64,000 nt of DNA from Rhytidiadelphus loreus. Its lineage: Eukaryota; Streptophyta; Bryopsida; Hypnales; Hylocomiaceae. Where the stretch lies: assembly GCA_947034895.1 (NCBI GenBank), contig OX344761.1:69997839-70061838 (forward strand), read 5' to 3'. This document shows, piece by piece, positions 35,701 to 47,666 of the stretch (its first letter is position 1; every line of letters starts with the position of its first letter). The notes below the pieces were generated by a model. The model had not been told where the DNA came from. It ran no database searches and worked only from the letters and a program-made list of their open reading frames with translations. The position numbers were made by a program, and so were the translations under genes.

Positions 35701-35982
35701 TAAAATTGAAAAGACAAAATCTTTATATACATATGGGGTGCTAGGAGCCTTCTAGAATATGTAAATTAGAATTAGTAGGATAGTGAAATGAATCCACAAA
35801 ACTTAACTTATTTACCTTGAAGTTCATAAGGCTTTTTTAGTAAATCCAAACGCCATCTCTCATAGTGTGATTCTATAATATCAAAGTGCAAGGCAATATC
35901 TACAAGTAACTATATCAAAGCGTGGAATTGTTGACATGATTGAGTTAGGTTATAAGAAAAGATTTTTGGTGCAAAAGACCAT
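32797..35982. other. AT-rich intergenic DNA
   Basis: No supported gene. 33400-33440 is an inverted copy of the GCGAACATTTAA repeat. 34740-34960 holds a tandem pair (CTTCTACATTTCATATAGTGACACTCAAACATC and a near-copy about 130 bp later); related text recurs at 35170-35230. Confidence 0.4.
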
Positions 35983-36110
35983 GTGCAATTGATGCACATG
36001 ATGCAATTGATGCACATGATGCAATTGATGCACATGATGCAATTGATGCACATGATGCAATTGATGCACATGATACACATGATGCACATGCAATTGATGC
36101 ACATGGGCCA
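35983..36110. repeat. 18-bp minisatellite (ATGCAATTGATGCACATG)
   Basis: About five near-identical 18-bp units followed by degenerate ones. The unit is a multiple of three, so all frames stay open and give hexapeptide repeats (for example MQLMHM on +). The ORFs of 74-90 codons here are repeat artefacts. Confidence 0.9.
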
Positions 36111-39100
36111 AAGTTGTAAATACTTTTTTGACATCTTTTTTGACTACATGATGTTGGTGCATCTTTTCCAATTTCATGATTTATTGAGTTTCCAGTATAT
36201 GACAACACAAAGATATTTTATTTTTAGGTTTTATTATAAAGAGACTTTTGCCTAGATGAATATTATGATAATAACAATGTTTAGTAATTCAAAACATTTT
36301 CTACAATAAAAAGCTAGAAATAAAATACTTTGCATACATTTAATCCTAATCCTTTAAAGAGTCAGTGTACAAATTTTGAACAATGCATTAACTTGTTAAA
36401 GAACAAACATTTCATCCAATGTCAATTTGTTGAAGTAAACACATTCTATAATTTTGTTTGTAGTTTTGTAAACCCAAACGATTTATATGTTCATAATTGC
36501 TTTAATAGTCTAATTTCACTCAAAGATGGAATATATCCAATATTTGTGATTTATAAATTGCAACAACATGCATGAATACCATGATTTTATAAAATGTGTC
36601 ATGTCATTTCAAACTTTTTTTGCTTTGTTTTTTGTTGAGCCAATGAAAGCTTTCACTTATAGTTTTGAGGACCTACCTATGTAGTTTAGAATCTACATGC
36701 CATAATTGAAGCTACTTGGATAACATGTAAATGATTATTTAGCTATTACATACATTTTGAATCATAATAAAGTCATTCATTTAAGTACTCTTAAAAAAAT
36801 TTATAGTACAAAAAATTACTAATAATCTCAATTCACTTATCATCTGATCAAAGCTTATAAAATTTCACATCAAAAGATCAAATTTATTGGTAAATTCATT
36901 TGTAGAACTCCTGGAAAACATACCCATGATGTCATATAGTTGGATAAGATGATATTTCTTGATGCTTAAACTTTTGAGCTCCAATATAAAAAAAGTATTA
37001 AAAGTTTGGCGTTCCAAGTGAATGGGACAAGTCTTCATTGTCCTAGTAACAATTATTCAAATAAAAAGAGAAACAGACCCAAAGATTCAAAGTAAAGTAA
37101 AGTATCAACCCACTCATTGCAGATGATGCTTGATGATGGAGTTTCCTCAACTGAACAAAAGCTTGACAAATTCAAATTTGAATAGCACACACAGTATCTT
37201 ATCAGATTCAGGAGAACTTCATTGTATTTAAGCTTAACTAGTGCGGCATGTGCTGTTGCCGCAACCAAAATAAAAGTAAAAGTAAAAGTAATTTTCTAAT
37301 TTTCTAGTTCATAAAAACTTTGAAATTTAATAACTTTCACATTGTAGGTTCAAACAAAGCGTGTGCAAGAGTCCACCCCCTCCTAGTTTGTTTTTGTAGA
37401 TTTGCTCTGTCTTTTTTTTCCCCCATTTGTGCTCATTTCTCTTAATTGTCTAGCCTTTAGCTTTGCTATTTTATATGTTTTTTTTAAATGCAATGGTTAT
37501 ATCATTTGTTAAAAAAATTAAAAAAAATCCAAGCCCATGCACCCTTCCTCATAGACAACTTTCCAACGGTACTACAAATGCAATTTGGGGATGCATGATC
37601 CAAAAGATCTCACCATAATTAAAAAAGAAAAAAAAGAAACTCATTTAAAGTTATAGATTTTTTTGTTCAAGAAATTTTACCTATGTTTTTCTTAGGTTTT
37701 ATGTAATTATATTTAATGTGCTTAAGTTTAGAATGATTCAAATACACACTACATGGACATTATGGAAAGAGATTTTATAGTAACCTCTAAATTTCCTTTG
37801 GTTAGAAATTGGCAAATACTTACAAAATTGTCAAAAATCAACATTTTTAAAGAACCTGGTTTTTAACCAAGTCTTACATATACTTTTATTTAGAATTTGT
37901 AACTAAAGGATCCTATTCTTAACTAGTACTAGGGTCACATTTTAAAAAATTGGACTCCAAGGGCAATGCATGTGTCAGAATAAAGCTTGCAAAGTGGTGA
38001 AAAATGTTTTTTCCTATACTACCATGATTTTTGTCAATGGAACTTTGTCTGGATTTTTAGCCTCAAAACTCAAATTTTGTTTGCGAAGAAGGTCTAGGAA
38101 CTTTTGATTTGTTTAAAGCCTTAAGTTAAGAAGAAGTATACAAATTTTCAAAGCAAAATATGAATTCCTCTACCTAAATTAAGCTCCAAACAATACAAAA
38201 CTCATAACTTTTTTTCCACTTATTGGATCTTCATAAAATCAAATTCTCTAGAAGTTTGTTTGTTTTCCTAATATTGAAAGTAAGAGGAACAAAATCCAAT
38301 ATCTAATACCCAATCAAAACGATGCTTCATTTTTGGTACCCAAATTTCTAAAAACCCATTTTGACTTGGAAAGAGTTTTGGAAATTAAGGAAAAAGTTTT
38401 ATATGAATCAATCATGCTGAAATTTGAGGGATAAATAACTTGTGTTCTTGATTTTAATTTATTAAATTGTGAAGTTATTGAAGAAACGAGGTATTTTAAA
38501 ATAATTCTTAAGAAAAAAGGCTTTCCCAACAATGTTTCATGTGAATGGAAATGATTTAAACACTTACATATTTAGAAATTATATAATTTTATTTTTATGA
38601 ATAGAAGGATTTGTGTTGTTTCTACATGAAAAGTGCATTGAAATGATAAGAATTAAGTATTTGGTATGAGTACTTTATATTTCACATTCAATCATTTATA
38701 TTATTGTTATATTTCAATTATAGCTTGTTGAAATCTATTTGTTGAATGTTTAAGATTAATAGTTTGACAACTACAAAATATTCTTCCTCTAAGCATTTAT
38801 TGCAAGAACATCATTACTTACATACTTACTAATGTATTGGTGATTATCTATTATTAACCTTTCTTGAACAACAATTCCCATTAACTTGTACAAAGAAGGC
38901 ATTGTATACTTCATAGTGAAGCAATTAATCGGAAGAAATCATTGAAAATGTGTCACCATTTGGGTGCTCATCATATTATTTTCAACATTTGTGTGTGCTT
39001 GAAGTATGGGTGATCCCACTAAAATAATAACATTTGAAATAGTTGTATTAAGGTTTTGAGCATAGTTTCTATTATTAAATTACAAAATATTTTATTAGGT

Positions 39101-39790
39101 CTTGTTGAAAGTTAAAAGGAAATTCAATTTTTTTTAGAATGCATATTTTGGACACCATATAAATAAATTTTGAATTTTCAAAGTGTTGAAAATAGGTGCT
39201 TTCAAACTTTCAAGCTCTTATAAATTGAGGGTGTATCTTTTAGGCAAGAAATGAAACTCCTACTTGGTAATTTGACTAAATTCTACCTCCCACATAATTG
39301 ATCAAATCAATGAATTGAACACAATTTAAGTAACATACATCTCACAACTAAGACCTACTTTTCACCAAAAACAAGGGGGCTAAAAATTGAGAAGTCTCCT
39401 TCTTCAAGCCCCCTCATTTGCAATTAAAAAGTCTTCCTTTAGAGGTCATGACCTTTGGATTGGCGTATACTCCCAAAGAGGACATGAATGGCAATAATAA
39501 TAATAATAATAATATTTTTAACAAAGTAAAAAAGAAACAGTGTTTTTCATCAAGGACCCTCCAAATTTCAATCATACCCACTTCCTTGAGGTGGGTCTCA
39601 CTACAATTTTGTGGGGCTTCAAAATTTGAGAACTCTTATTGTCACATAGAAAAAAAGTGCGCACAATGTCATTGGGCCTAATTGGAAACATGCTGAAGTC
39701 TCAATTTATTATGTAAAACCTGTTTTTCAATCAATTTTCCAATCAAAACCTTCAAAAATTTGGTCCCTACATCTAAATTTGGTGTAAACG
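36111..39790. other. AT-rich intergenic DNA
   Basis: No supported gene or clear mobile-element ends. A small (AAT)n microsatellite lies at 39492-39514. The string AGTGCACCCCCT at 39798 recurs near 3050 with similar flanks. Confidence 0.45.
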
Positions 39791-39879
39791 GAACCTAGTG
39801 CACCCCCTTAGAATATTCTATACCCCTGTCCAGGGTCAAAGGGAAACCAGAAAAAGTATTGGTGGGGGCATGGTGCATG

Positions 39880-41362
39880 ATCTCATGACCATCAAAGGTC
39901 CACAGTGGCGATGGCGTATATCTCTTGTTGCCTTGAACCGCCATAGCCAAACTAGCCAAGCTTCTCTTCCGCTTTGTCTCGCACCTTCTGCGCTCCGCCA
40001 ATTCCACCGCCTCGCAAATCAGAAACCTCATCATCCCCGAGGTACGCGAAACTTCCATTTTTCCATTCACTTATTCAATCGGAATATCTCTTTCCGTGTC
40101 TGATGAATCTCCGCCATAGCGGACCAGAAGATAGGGCATGCAGATAGACGATCACACCATACGATCACAAAATGTGGACTCAGCACGGGGAAAAAGTATT
40201 CTGGAATCTCTAGACTGTTCGAAAGTCATACTTGATTTAGATAAAGCACGACGTTTCGACGTTTGTTCCAATGGTGAGGAATCTTTGATTTCCGTGCTGG
40301 TTTGTTTAGGAGGAAATTAGAAGACCAGCTTTTTAGATTCTTTGGCAAGGTTGTCTTAAGACCGGTTCCTGGAGACGAAAATGAAGAACGGGAGGAATCT
40401 GTATAAGAAGAGCGGACACTTGCTTAGAATAAATGGATATAGATGCTTCTTCTGCTTCTTCTGCTTCTTCTTGGTGACAGTTGTGGATTGAACACTTAGA
40501 GAAAAAGTAACGTAACTTGCAAGTCGCATTGGTTGCAAGACTGCGCGACGGGTGCATGATTGAATAATATCGGATAGTTCAGGTAGAGTCTGCCATAAGT
40601 TGTTTTCGTGCTTCGTCACCGTTTCTTGCCAGAGTCTGGTTCTGCCGCATTGTTAACTGGATGCTTCAGTTCTGGAGAACGCGAAGTTGTTTGGAAGAAA
40701 TGGATCTCGATGCTTCCTCTGCTTCTTCTTGGTGAGAGTTGTTGAACGTTTAGATAAAGTAGAGCAACTTGGAAGGCGCGTGTTGCATGAGATTTGCAGA
40801 GGTGGTAGCCTACGATTGATTAGCCTTTGGTAGGCGTTGTAGAATCTGCTGTTGATTACTTTCACATGCTTCGTCACCGTTTCTTGCCACAGTTTGACTC
40901 TACCGCATTGTTAGCTGAATGTGACAATTCTGGAGAATTACACGAATTTGCTTAGAAGAGCAGAAACTTGCTGTTAGAAGAGATGAATTCAGACGATTCT
41001 TCTGATTCTTCTTGTTGAGAGTTCTTGAAGATTTGGAAAAGTAACGCAACTTGCAAGAGTACGGGATGGTAGCCTCTCATGTGATTGATTACTCGCTGCA
41101 CAATCTGCTGTAGATTTATTTCATGCTTTATTAGCGTTTCTTGCCACAATCTGGCTCTAACGCATTGTTATCTGGATGTTACAATTCTGGAGGATTACAC
41201 GAATTTGTTACCAAGTGAAGTTTTCCTGGTAACCTGTGAGCTCATGCTTCTCTCGTGTGACTACAGATTGACAATGATTACGTACAATTCAGCAGGCAGA
41301 TCGCCATAGCCATAGCCTTGAGCCATTGTTTTGGGTGAGATTCTACACTTCTCGCAGCCAAG
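39880..41362 (+). promoter_or_regulatory. Probable promoter and intron-containing leader of the PRT1-like gene
   Basis: GC content rises at 39890-40140. A good donor context (CCCCGAG|GTACGCG, GT at 40042) could end a noncoding first exon. Acceptor-like AG sites directly before the CDS (TTCAGCAG, about 41290-41297, and TCTCGCAG at about 41356) could end the last leader intron. Between them lie the tandem 258-bp repeats. Without transcripts, the exon limits are inference. Confidence 0.4.
40363..41210 (+). repeat. Tandem 258-bp repeats, about three and a third units
   Basis: The anchor GTTTCTTGCCA(C/G)A recurs at 40621, 40879 and 41136 (spacing 258 and 257), followed each time by CTG/TTG-TCT-CCGCATTGTTA-CTG-ATG. 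Each full unit contains a short ATG-stop reading frame: MDIDASSASSASSW (40433-40477), MDLDASSASSW (40700-40735) and MNSDDSSDSSC (40983-41018). A GGTGAG-like donor context follows in the first two. Minus-strand Lys-rich ORFs here are shadows. Confidence 0.85.
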
Positions 41363-42217
41363 ATGACAGAAGCAGGGAAGCCGTTCAACTGTCCAATTTG
41401 CCTCGAGCTAGCGTACAAGCCCGTCGTCCAAGGATGCGGCCACTTGTTTTGCTTCTGGTGCGTGCACAGATCAATGAACATTTCCACAGTCTCTCACTGT
41501 CCTGTCTGCCAAAAATCTTATGTGCACCTCGCCCGGATCTCCCCGCAGCTTCACCAGCTCCTCCAGGTCATCTACCCGCACGATTACGAGTCTCGCACGC
41601 AGGAAATTTCAGCCGAAGAGAAGGACCAGAATGTCTACTCCCCCGAGATCGCGTCCTCTTCCTCAAGCCGGAGCCCTAGATCGGCCCTAAATTGCACGGT
41701 CTGCAAGAAGCTTCTCTACAAGCCCGTGGCGATGAATTGTGGGCACCTTATGTGCCAGGCTTGTGCAGCCGGCGGCCCAACCAACAGCTGCCGCGACTGC
41801 GGAGTCCATCATCCCGGTGCGTTTCCACTTGTTTGCGTAGAACTGGAGCAGTACATAGAGAAAGAGTTCGGGAAAGAGTATAAGTTGCGAGGCCAGGAAG
41901 TGAAGAACGGCGACAAGATGAGAGTTACAGTTGCGAAGTCGTGGAAGTCTCCGCCTGCGGATGACCCTCTCGACGTGGGCGTGGTGCAGAACCCCATCCA
42001 CCCCAGCATTGGCTGTGACGGTTGTGGCATGATGCCCATTCTGGGAAGACGGTTCCATTGCCTGGACTGTCCGGAGAATTGTGGTTACGACCTTTGCCAG
42101 ACTTGCCACGATCGCGGGAATAGCTTGCCCGGGCGGTTCAATCAGCGCCACGGGCCACGGCACCGCATGGAGGAACGCTCCTTGCGAGGTCCCTGGGTCT
42201 TCCTGTGGGCTTGGTGA
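41363..42217 (+). CDS. PRT1: PRT1-like E3 ubiquitin ligase (RING-RING-ZZ)
   Basis: A 284-aa single-exon protein. RING 1 ligands are C10, C13, C25, H27, C30, C33, C46, C49. RING 2 ligands are C111, C114, C126, H128, C131, C134, C143, C146. The ZZ zinc finger has C218, C221, C233, C236, C245, C248 and H263/H267. This order is that of plant PROTEOLYSIS 1, the N-recognin ligase that ubiquitylates substrates with aromatic N-terminal residues for proteasomal degradation. All zinc ligands are intact. It is shorter than the roughly 410 aa I recall for Arabidopsis: the RING1-RING2 linker (about 60 aa, Ser-rich) is compact and only about 17 residues follow the ZZ domain, ending in a Trp-rich tail (PWVFLWAW). 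That end could reflect a frameshift or an unrecognised intron near 42170-42200. The ATG is the first in frame and lies 8 aa before RING 1. Substrate class is inferred from the family. Confidence 0.88.
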   Translation: MTEAGKPFNCPICLELAYKPVVQGCGHLFCFWCVHRSMNISTVSHCPVCQKSYVHLARISPQLHQLLQVIYPHDYESRTQEISAEEKDQNVYSPEIASSSSSRSPRSALNCTVCKKLLYKPVAMNCGHLMCQACAAGGPTNSCRDCGVHHPGAFPLVCVELEQYIEKEFGKEYKLRGQEVKNGDKMRVTVAKSWKSPPADDPLDVGVVQNPIHPSIGCDGCGMMPILGRRFHCLDCPENCGYDLCQTCHDRGNSLPGRFNQRHGPRHRMEERSLRGPWVFLWAW

Positions 42218-44828
42218 ACCTGCTATCACCATGGTGGTCGTTCTTGAGTATCAATTGCTTCTTTCGAATGGCTATGGCGAGACTGAGCATTGACCATATT
42301 TCACGGGCTCATCAAAATTGTGCGTGTCTGTTTTACAACAAAATTCGCATCATGACACGCTCTGTTTGATAGCTAGTGTTTGGAACTAGATACTTTTTGG
42401 TTGGCGTCGTTGTTGTCTTTGTAGATGTCTTTGTATTGCAAGCTTCAGGATTGTCGTTCAAGCTGTATAGGTTTTAGTTCTTTTAGTTGCTGTAAATAGA
42501 ACTTACTGGAGATCCTTCATCTGCTGCCTATCGCTTGACCATCTTGAAAGCAGTATCGTTGTACACAAGCTGAACAGCTCTCAACTCTACAAGCTCTTCT
42601 TTCAAAAGAAAAATCTTGAGCGGTCGTAGTCTACAAGCTGAAATGAAGCTTGCAAAGCACACGAACATTGTCCTACATTAAATTTTGTCGCCAGGTAGAC
42701 GTTGATTACATGATCTTGCTTCAGCAGTTGTGACTTTTGAGTGGTGAATGTTATTAGACACATTAGAAATTCACATGTGTGAACCTTGAAACGCTGTGGA
42801 GGGCGAAAAGTGTCCAAAGAATGACTTTCAAGGTTAGTGATCCGGAACTCGGATCAATTTTTGGCTCACTACCTTCCAAGGTTAAAATTGCAGATTTCAA
42901 TGAAATTGTTGCAATTTCAATCACCCAACTGAAGTCTCAACCCTACTCTAATCCTAGTTTTAAAACTCTGGGCAATTAAAAGTTGTAGGTTTCATAGTTT
43001 GGGGCACAACTTTGGCACACTCTGAAACATGTGCATCTAGCCTCTCATGACAACTGAACTCTAGGATTGGGGTTTGCAGTCGATCGAGAATTCTAGAAGA
43101 GCTCACATTGAAGAATTCAATATCACCCCATGAAACAGATTTGCCTACTGCACATTTATTGAGCACCCTCCTCATAGAGCAAGGTATGTTTTAGCCAACC
43201 CCACCTTAGGTAGAGAAATGGCATCTGCTTGTGATTCATACGGCAATTCATGTACAACTTATTGAGCAATTGGTCCCACTGTATGTTTCCAACAATAATA
43301 TCTCATCTGTTTTGTACCTTACCCGTGGAAAAAAAATGTTCTTTACGGTTCTGAAGTGTGGAGTCCGCTACTGTTTATTCCAGCCTGTGGCCTGTACGTT
43401 AGCTTCGTCATGTTCATTACAATGGTGAAATTTCCAAAGCTTTTGGCACTTTCCAGTCCCAGTTTTTAGAGCTCTGTACTTATTGACGTCACAGTTTTGA
43501 AGCTCTAATGATGCCATGTTAATGAGTATGACCAATCTTTGTCAGACAGTATCTTGAATCAGACGCAAGAAAAAGTGTTTGAATCGTACATAGCCAACGT
43601 CATGGTTGGAAAGTTTCAGGTTCAAAGGAAAATATCAAAGTGCAACAAGATCTGTGTGAAGACTCAGTTTGAGGAGGAGATTGAAGGACCCCACACTGGT
43701 CAATTCAGGTTGGTAGAAGATATATTTAGTGCAAGCAGAACATTTGAAAACTTCATGATGATCTTCATTGAGACGTATTTGGTTTGCAAAAATTTGACAA
43801 AACCTTGGTGAGGAAGAGTCTGCTAATCTTCCCTGCCTGGATGGATAGGGGTGATCATAATAATAAATTATTGCATTGATGGGATTCCTCGAAATTGGCA
43901 TCCATGATAAGGCTCACAAGAAGGAAGTCAAGGAACTGCCAACCGTAGTTCTGAGTTAACCAACTGAAATGGGAGCAATGGAGTAATTTTCCTGAAAACC
44001 GCAAATTGGCCAACTAAACATCCGATCTATTCTAGTCGAAGTCTTTGGGGTTTGGGTCACTTGGACGGCTTACTTTTGAACTTTGCTGTTTTAACAAATT
44101 TGGGTGCAATTTGCATGACAATCCAAAACTCTTTGCACTCTGAACTGCCACCAATTTAATGAATATGAGGTTCTGCTCATATTAGCAGACAAAATATTCA
44201 AATATGCAGATACATGCAGGAAAAATGCAGAAAAGATGGCAAAGTTTCAAGAGAATTGGCACTTTCTGTGAAGCCAATCTGAACTTCAGAGCTATTCTAG
44301 TCCTAGTTTTTAAAGTCCTTAACGTCAATTTGGTTATATAGGCGTGATTCAGAGCTCCAAAATTGTGGCACATCTGCACAAAGCTTAAAAAAAATCCTAG
44401 AACTCGTACAGATTCAAGTTCCTACACTTTGGTCCAGAAAAGTGCCAATATATGTTGTGAATTTCCATCAATTATATAAGGAAACTGACATTTTAGCTTA
44501 GGTGCTCAGTGTGCATGCAGAAATTGAATTACTAAATACCGCCTATATGGTGAATGGCATGTTTCGAAGCCCCAAAAATGTGAGCACTTTCAAGTGCACA
44601 AAACTCAAAGAATAATTTTGGACTGATAAATTTGAATTCCATTTGCACAATTTTCTTGAAACTTTGACAATTTAACGAGTATGATGATGAGAGGCTCTAG
44701 CATTGATAAGTAATCAAACTTCAATCGGTGTATGCTCACCCAGTCACATTTTCGGAAGCTGAATACCCCTGGCAAAATATATGCCATGTGCAGCATATAA
44801 AACATACCCTTCTTGATGAACAAAGTGA
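42218..44828. other. PRT1-like 3' UTR, then dispersed repeats
   Basis: The first 300 bp probably include the 3' UTR. 42780-44700 carries several degenerate copies of the repeat also seen at 23370-24650, recognised by phrases such as 'CCTAGTTTTTAAAG', 'GAGCTCCAAAATTGTG' and 'AACATGTGCA'. No conserved protein is seen. Confidence 0.45.
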
Positions 44829-45100
44829 CACTACTACTAGAATTTGGAGCGTTCAGCAACCTTTTTAGCAATGTTTGTAGCAGTTTTTTGGAAGATGCTT
44901 TAGCAAAAAATGTTTTTTCACCAATGAAATTTTGGAATGTGTTTCAGTAAAGACGCAACATTTTTCAGCAAACATGTTCAAAATACGTTCACAACAATGT
45001 TCAAGTAGCAACGTTAAATGTCAATTGTGGAATCACGTTTTTGTGTTCAGTGTGCAAACGTTGCAACAAACATTGTTCTATGGAGTGAATTCTAGTAGTG
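44829..45100. mobile_element. Short CACTA-like element
   Basis: Left end CACTACTACTAGAATT; right end reversed CACTACTAGAATTC. Outer flanks are TGA on both sides (44826-44828, 45101-45103), a 3-bp target duplication as in CACTA elements. The left terminus has one extra ACT. It is 272 bp with no transposase. It lies inside the repeat family that flanks the PRT1-like gene. Confidence 0.6.
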
Positions 45101-45103
45101 TGA

Positions 45104-47664
45104 GCCACAATCCATGTCAAGCAGAAATAAATGAGCTTCCAAATTAAATTCTTCATCGTCAGTTTCGTTATAAGTGTTCGTTAGAGCTCTGAGTACACGT
45201 TTTCCACAATGTTGGTTTTCGGAGCTCTAAAAACTAGGACCGGTATAGATTTACATTTCAGACCCCCTTTCCCCGGTTGTTAGAGCAACATGATCTGGGA
45301 AATTCCAATATTCCTGCAAGAGAATCAAGGATCATCTCTCTCTGCATCAAGCTCCGCCTTCAGAAATTCTGAAGCTTGTTGACATACTGTAGACTGAGTG
45401 AATGTAGTGGACTCTTGGTCGACAATATTTGCAGTTTACGACTTCGCTTAGGCTTCGATTGTCATCTCGTCACCAGCTTTGAATGGGAGGATAATGACGT
45501 GAGAGTACGTGCCTACCAGAATGAATTTGTCTCAAGAAATTCTATGGTTACGTTATTGGGAAATTATGATCATGTGGATTTGTGAAATTGGGTCGATCAA
45601 GGATTCCGGCAGCTTGTGTATGAGCAATAGATATGCAAATCAATATGTGGCAGCTTTGCTCACTCGTGGATCTGCTTAGACTTAACCAAACTTAACCAGA
45701 GCTTTTTCACTAGGGTGACTCCAAGAATTTGGTTGACACTACAAAATCTAGCAAATGTTGAACAATGTTATTGTTACACTAGTTGCTACCATGCAGATTC
45801 TAGTGATTTATAACAAATCGACAGAATTCTCTTCGAAATCTAGCTAAATAGTGGCTTTTTCATGTCCTCCTCGAATTCTCAATTGAATATCTTGTAGGCT
45901 TGCAGCAAGACAAAAAACAGTTGAAATCTGGTGATATTTAGCCAGAAACAGACAATGGTTACGTTGGTGGAGCTAGACAAACGCTCCTATTTCGATGGTC
46001 TTTTAATTGGTGGTTGGAATTCTGCATGTGAATCACCTGAATTACTCAGTCGGATTTGGTGCATGTTTAAAATGTTCCAAGTGGAAGTTGGGGGTCAATA
46101 GAGGTCCAGTTGGCTGAAGATTCTCCTAAACCCTAAAACCCTGAAACCCTGAAAACCCTAAGCCCTAAAACTGAGATCTTAGTCGGAAACGGAAATTGCA
46201 CTGCCTGTTATCAGTATTGGGGTTTAGGGTTTTTAAGGCCACACTCAATTGTGGAGAGCTTCTTTGGGAGTGCGGATGACATCTACTCTGCTTACCTTCA
46301 AGAGCTCCGCTTACTTTTCACCCATTACCAATTACCAAAGCTCTTTCCACCACAGAATTCATAGAAGTCCATAGACACGTGTGTGCAACTGCGGAATCTC
46401 AAAGCTTGGATATACGGAGTAGAAAGGAATAGCAAAATCGGAATTCTATTCTTGGAATTCATTGCTGGAAAATTCCATTGTTGGTATGCAGCAGTGCTTG
46501 ATAACTGATTGACCAACCAAGGCTGTCAGTGGTCATTTTGATTAACTTACATAAGAGCATGCTGTGAATCGACAATTCTGAATCATGGAGCTCCCAATTT
46601 TGTACTTTTGAAGGCTTGACTGGTATGGAAAAGGTATGATCGATCAAGCAATTAATTACCACAATTCTGTAGGCAAGCAAGCAAGAGAGTGCAGTACAGA
46701 TTTAAGACTGACAATTATTGGGTGATGCCCACTCACTCCAACTGCATGTTTGATTGTTGTGACTCATGTTTGTTTTTTTCAGTTTGTGTGGGGTTGGTGC
46801 CGGGATTTCTTCCCTTCCTGTCACTCCCGTTTTCTTTGTCTCTGTCCTGTATGATATAGGTTGTCTCCGACCCGGTTCAGTCCCCCTTCAGCATGCATAG
46901 CTCTCCAGCATTATCTAATCCATTCTCTCTCTTTTTTGAATTTTTTATAATTAGTAAAATGAACAGGAAACTTGGGAGCCCATAATTACCCTCCCTTGCT
47001 GTTCCCTTCATGAATGCATGAAGTAAGGTAACTTATTATGTGCACCAACATATGCAATTAAGCAATAATTGACTGGGATTAAAATGAAGCAGAAACTGGA
47101 TGATGAAATGGAAGAAGACTGAGAAATTTGGATCAGTAAATGAAGCTTTCCACTTCAAAAGTTCATTGGAAGTTAGCATCAAAATTCGACAATAAGAATC
47201 AATCATCAGTAAATCAAACAAAAACAGATGCTGATAAGAATACAATGAGGACACAAAAAATTAAAAGATGAATTTCAAATTGAGTGTGGGAGCAAGGCAC
47301 ATTATGATCATATATATTTGTTAAAACGGCATCATGTTTCCGTCAAGGGACAAAATAGTGGGCATTCGAGTGCACATGCAGAGCTCTTAAAATTTGGACT
47401 GGTATCAATATAAAGTTCTGGACGAGTGCGAATTTCTTGAAGTTATGCCATTTTATGGAATTATATATGACTTTTAGTTTATGGCCCCGGACGGGACCAT
47501 TGAGGTTCACTGAATTCATACATTGTTGTGAGTTGGTGTGCATGGCTCTGTCCTCTTATGCTGAATAATTGCATGCATGAACCAGTGGGCCCTGGAATCC
47601 ACGTCCACAGGACATTAGGCTCCCATTGCATGCTTGGAAATATCCACCAAATAGGAACATACAG
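45104..47664. other. Intergenic, no supported gene
   Basis: 45150-45250 and 47320-47480 carry the 23-kb/43-kb repeat family. ORF 45376-45585 (69 aa) is unrecognised. 46740-46940 is pyrimidine-rich with no frame. Nothing else is identified. Confidence 0.4.
46125..46238. repeat. Telomere-like CCCTAAA motifs in inverted arrangement
   Basis: 46125-46170 has five to six units of AAACCCT(A/G)A type. 46219-46234 reads GGGGTTTAGGGTTTTT in the opposite sense. This resembles plant interstitial telomeric repeats or telo-box motifs; too short and degenerate to mark a chromosome end. Confidence 0.6.
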
Positions 47665-47666
47665 TA

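Noticed and set aside
35983..36110. CRISPR-like array
   Set aside because: Units are directly contiguous without unique spacers and the context is a plant nuclear genome.
35910..36255. ORFs with repeated Met-His-Gln-Leu or Cys-Ile-Met units
   Set aside because: Artefacts of the 18-bp minisatellite being a multiple of three.
40356..40877. Lys-rich minus-strand ORFs with repeated TKKKQ
   Set aside because: Produced by the tandem 258-bp repeats (GCTTCTTCT tracts on +); no independent support.
41687..42232. 181-aa minus-strand ORF
   Set aside because: Antisense shadow of the PRT1-like CDS; the + strand frame carries all RING and ZZ ligands.
45376..45585. 69-aa ORF in a locally less AT-rich stretch
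   Set aside because: No recognisable domain, no flanking splice sites that join it to another frame.
46125..46238. True telomere or chromosome end
   Set aside because: Only a handful of degenerate CCCTAAA units, in both orientations, inside ordinary DNA.
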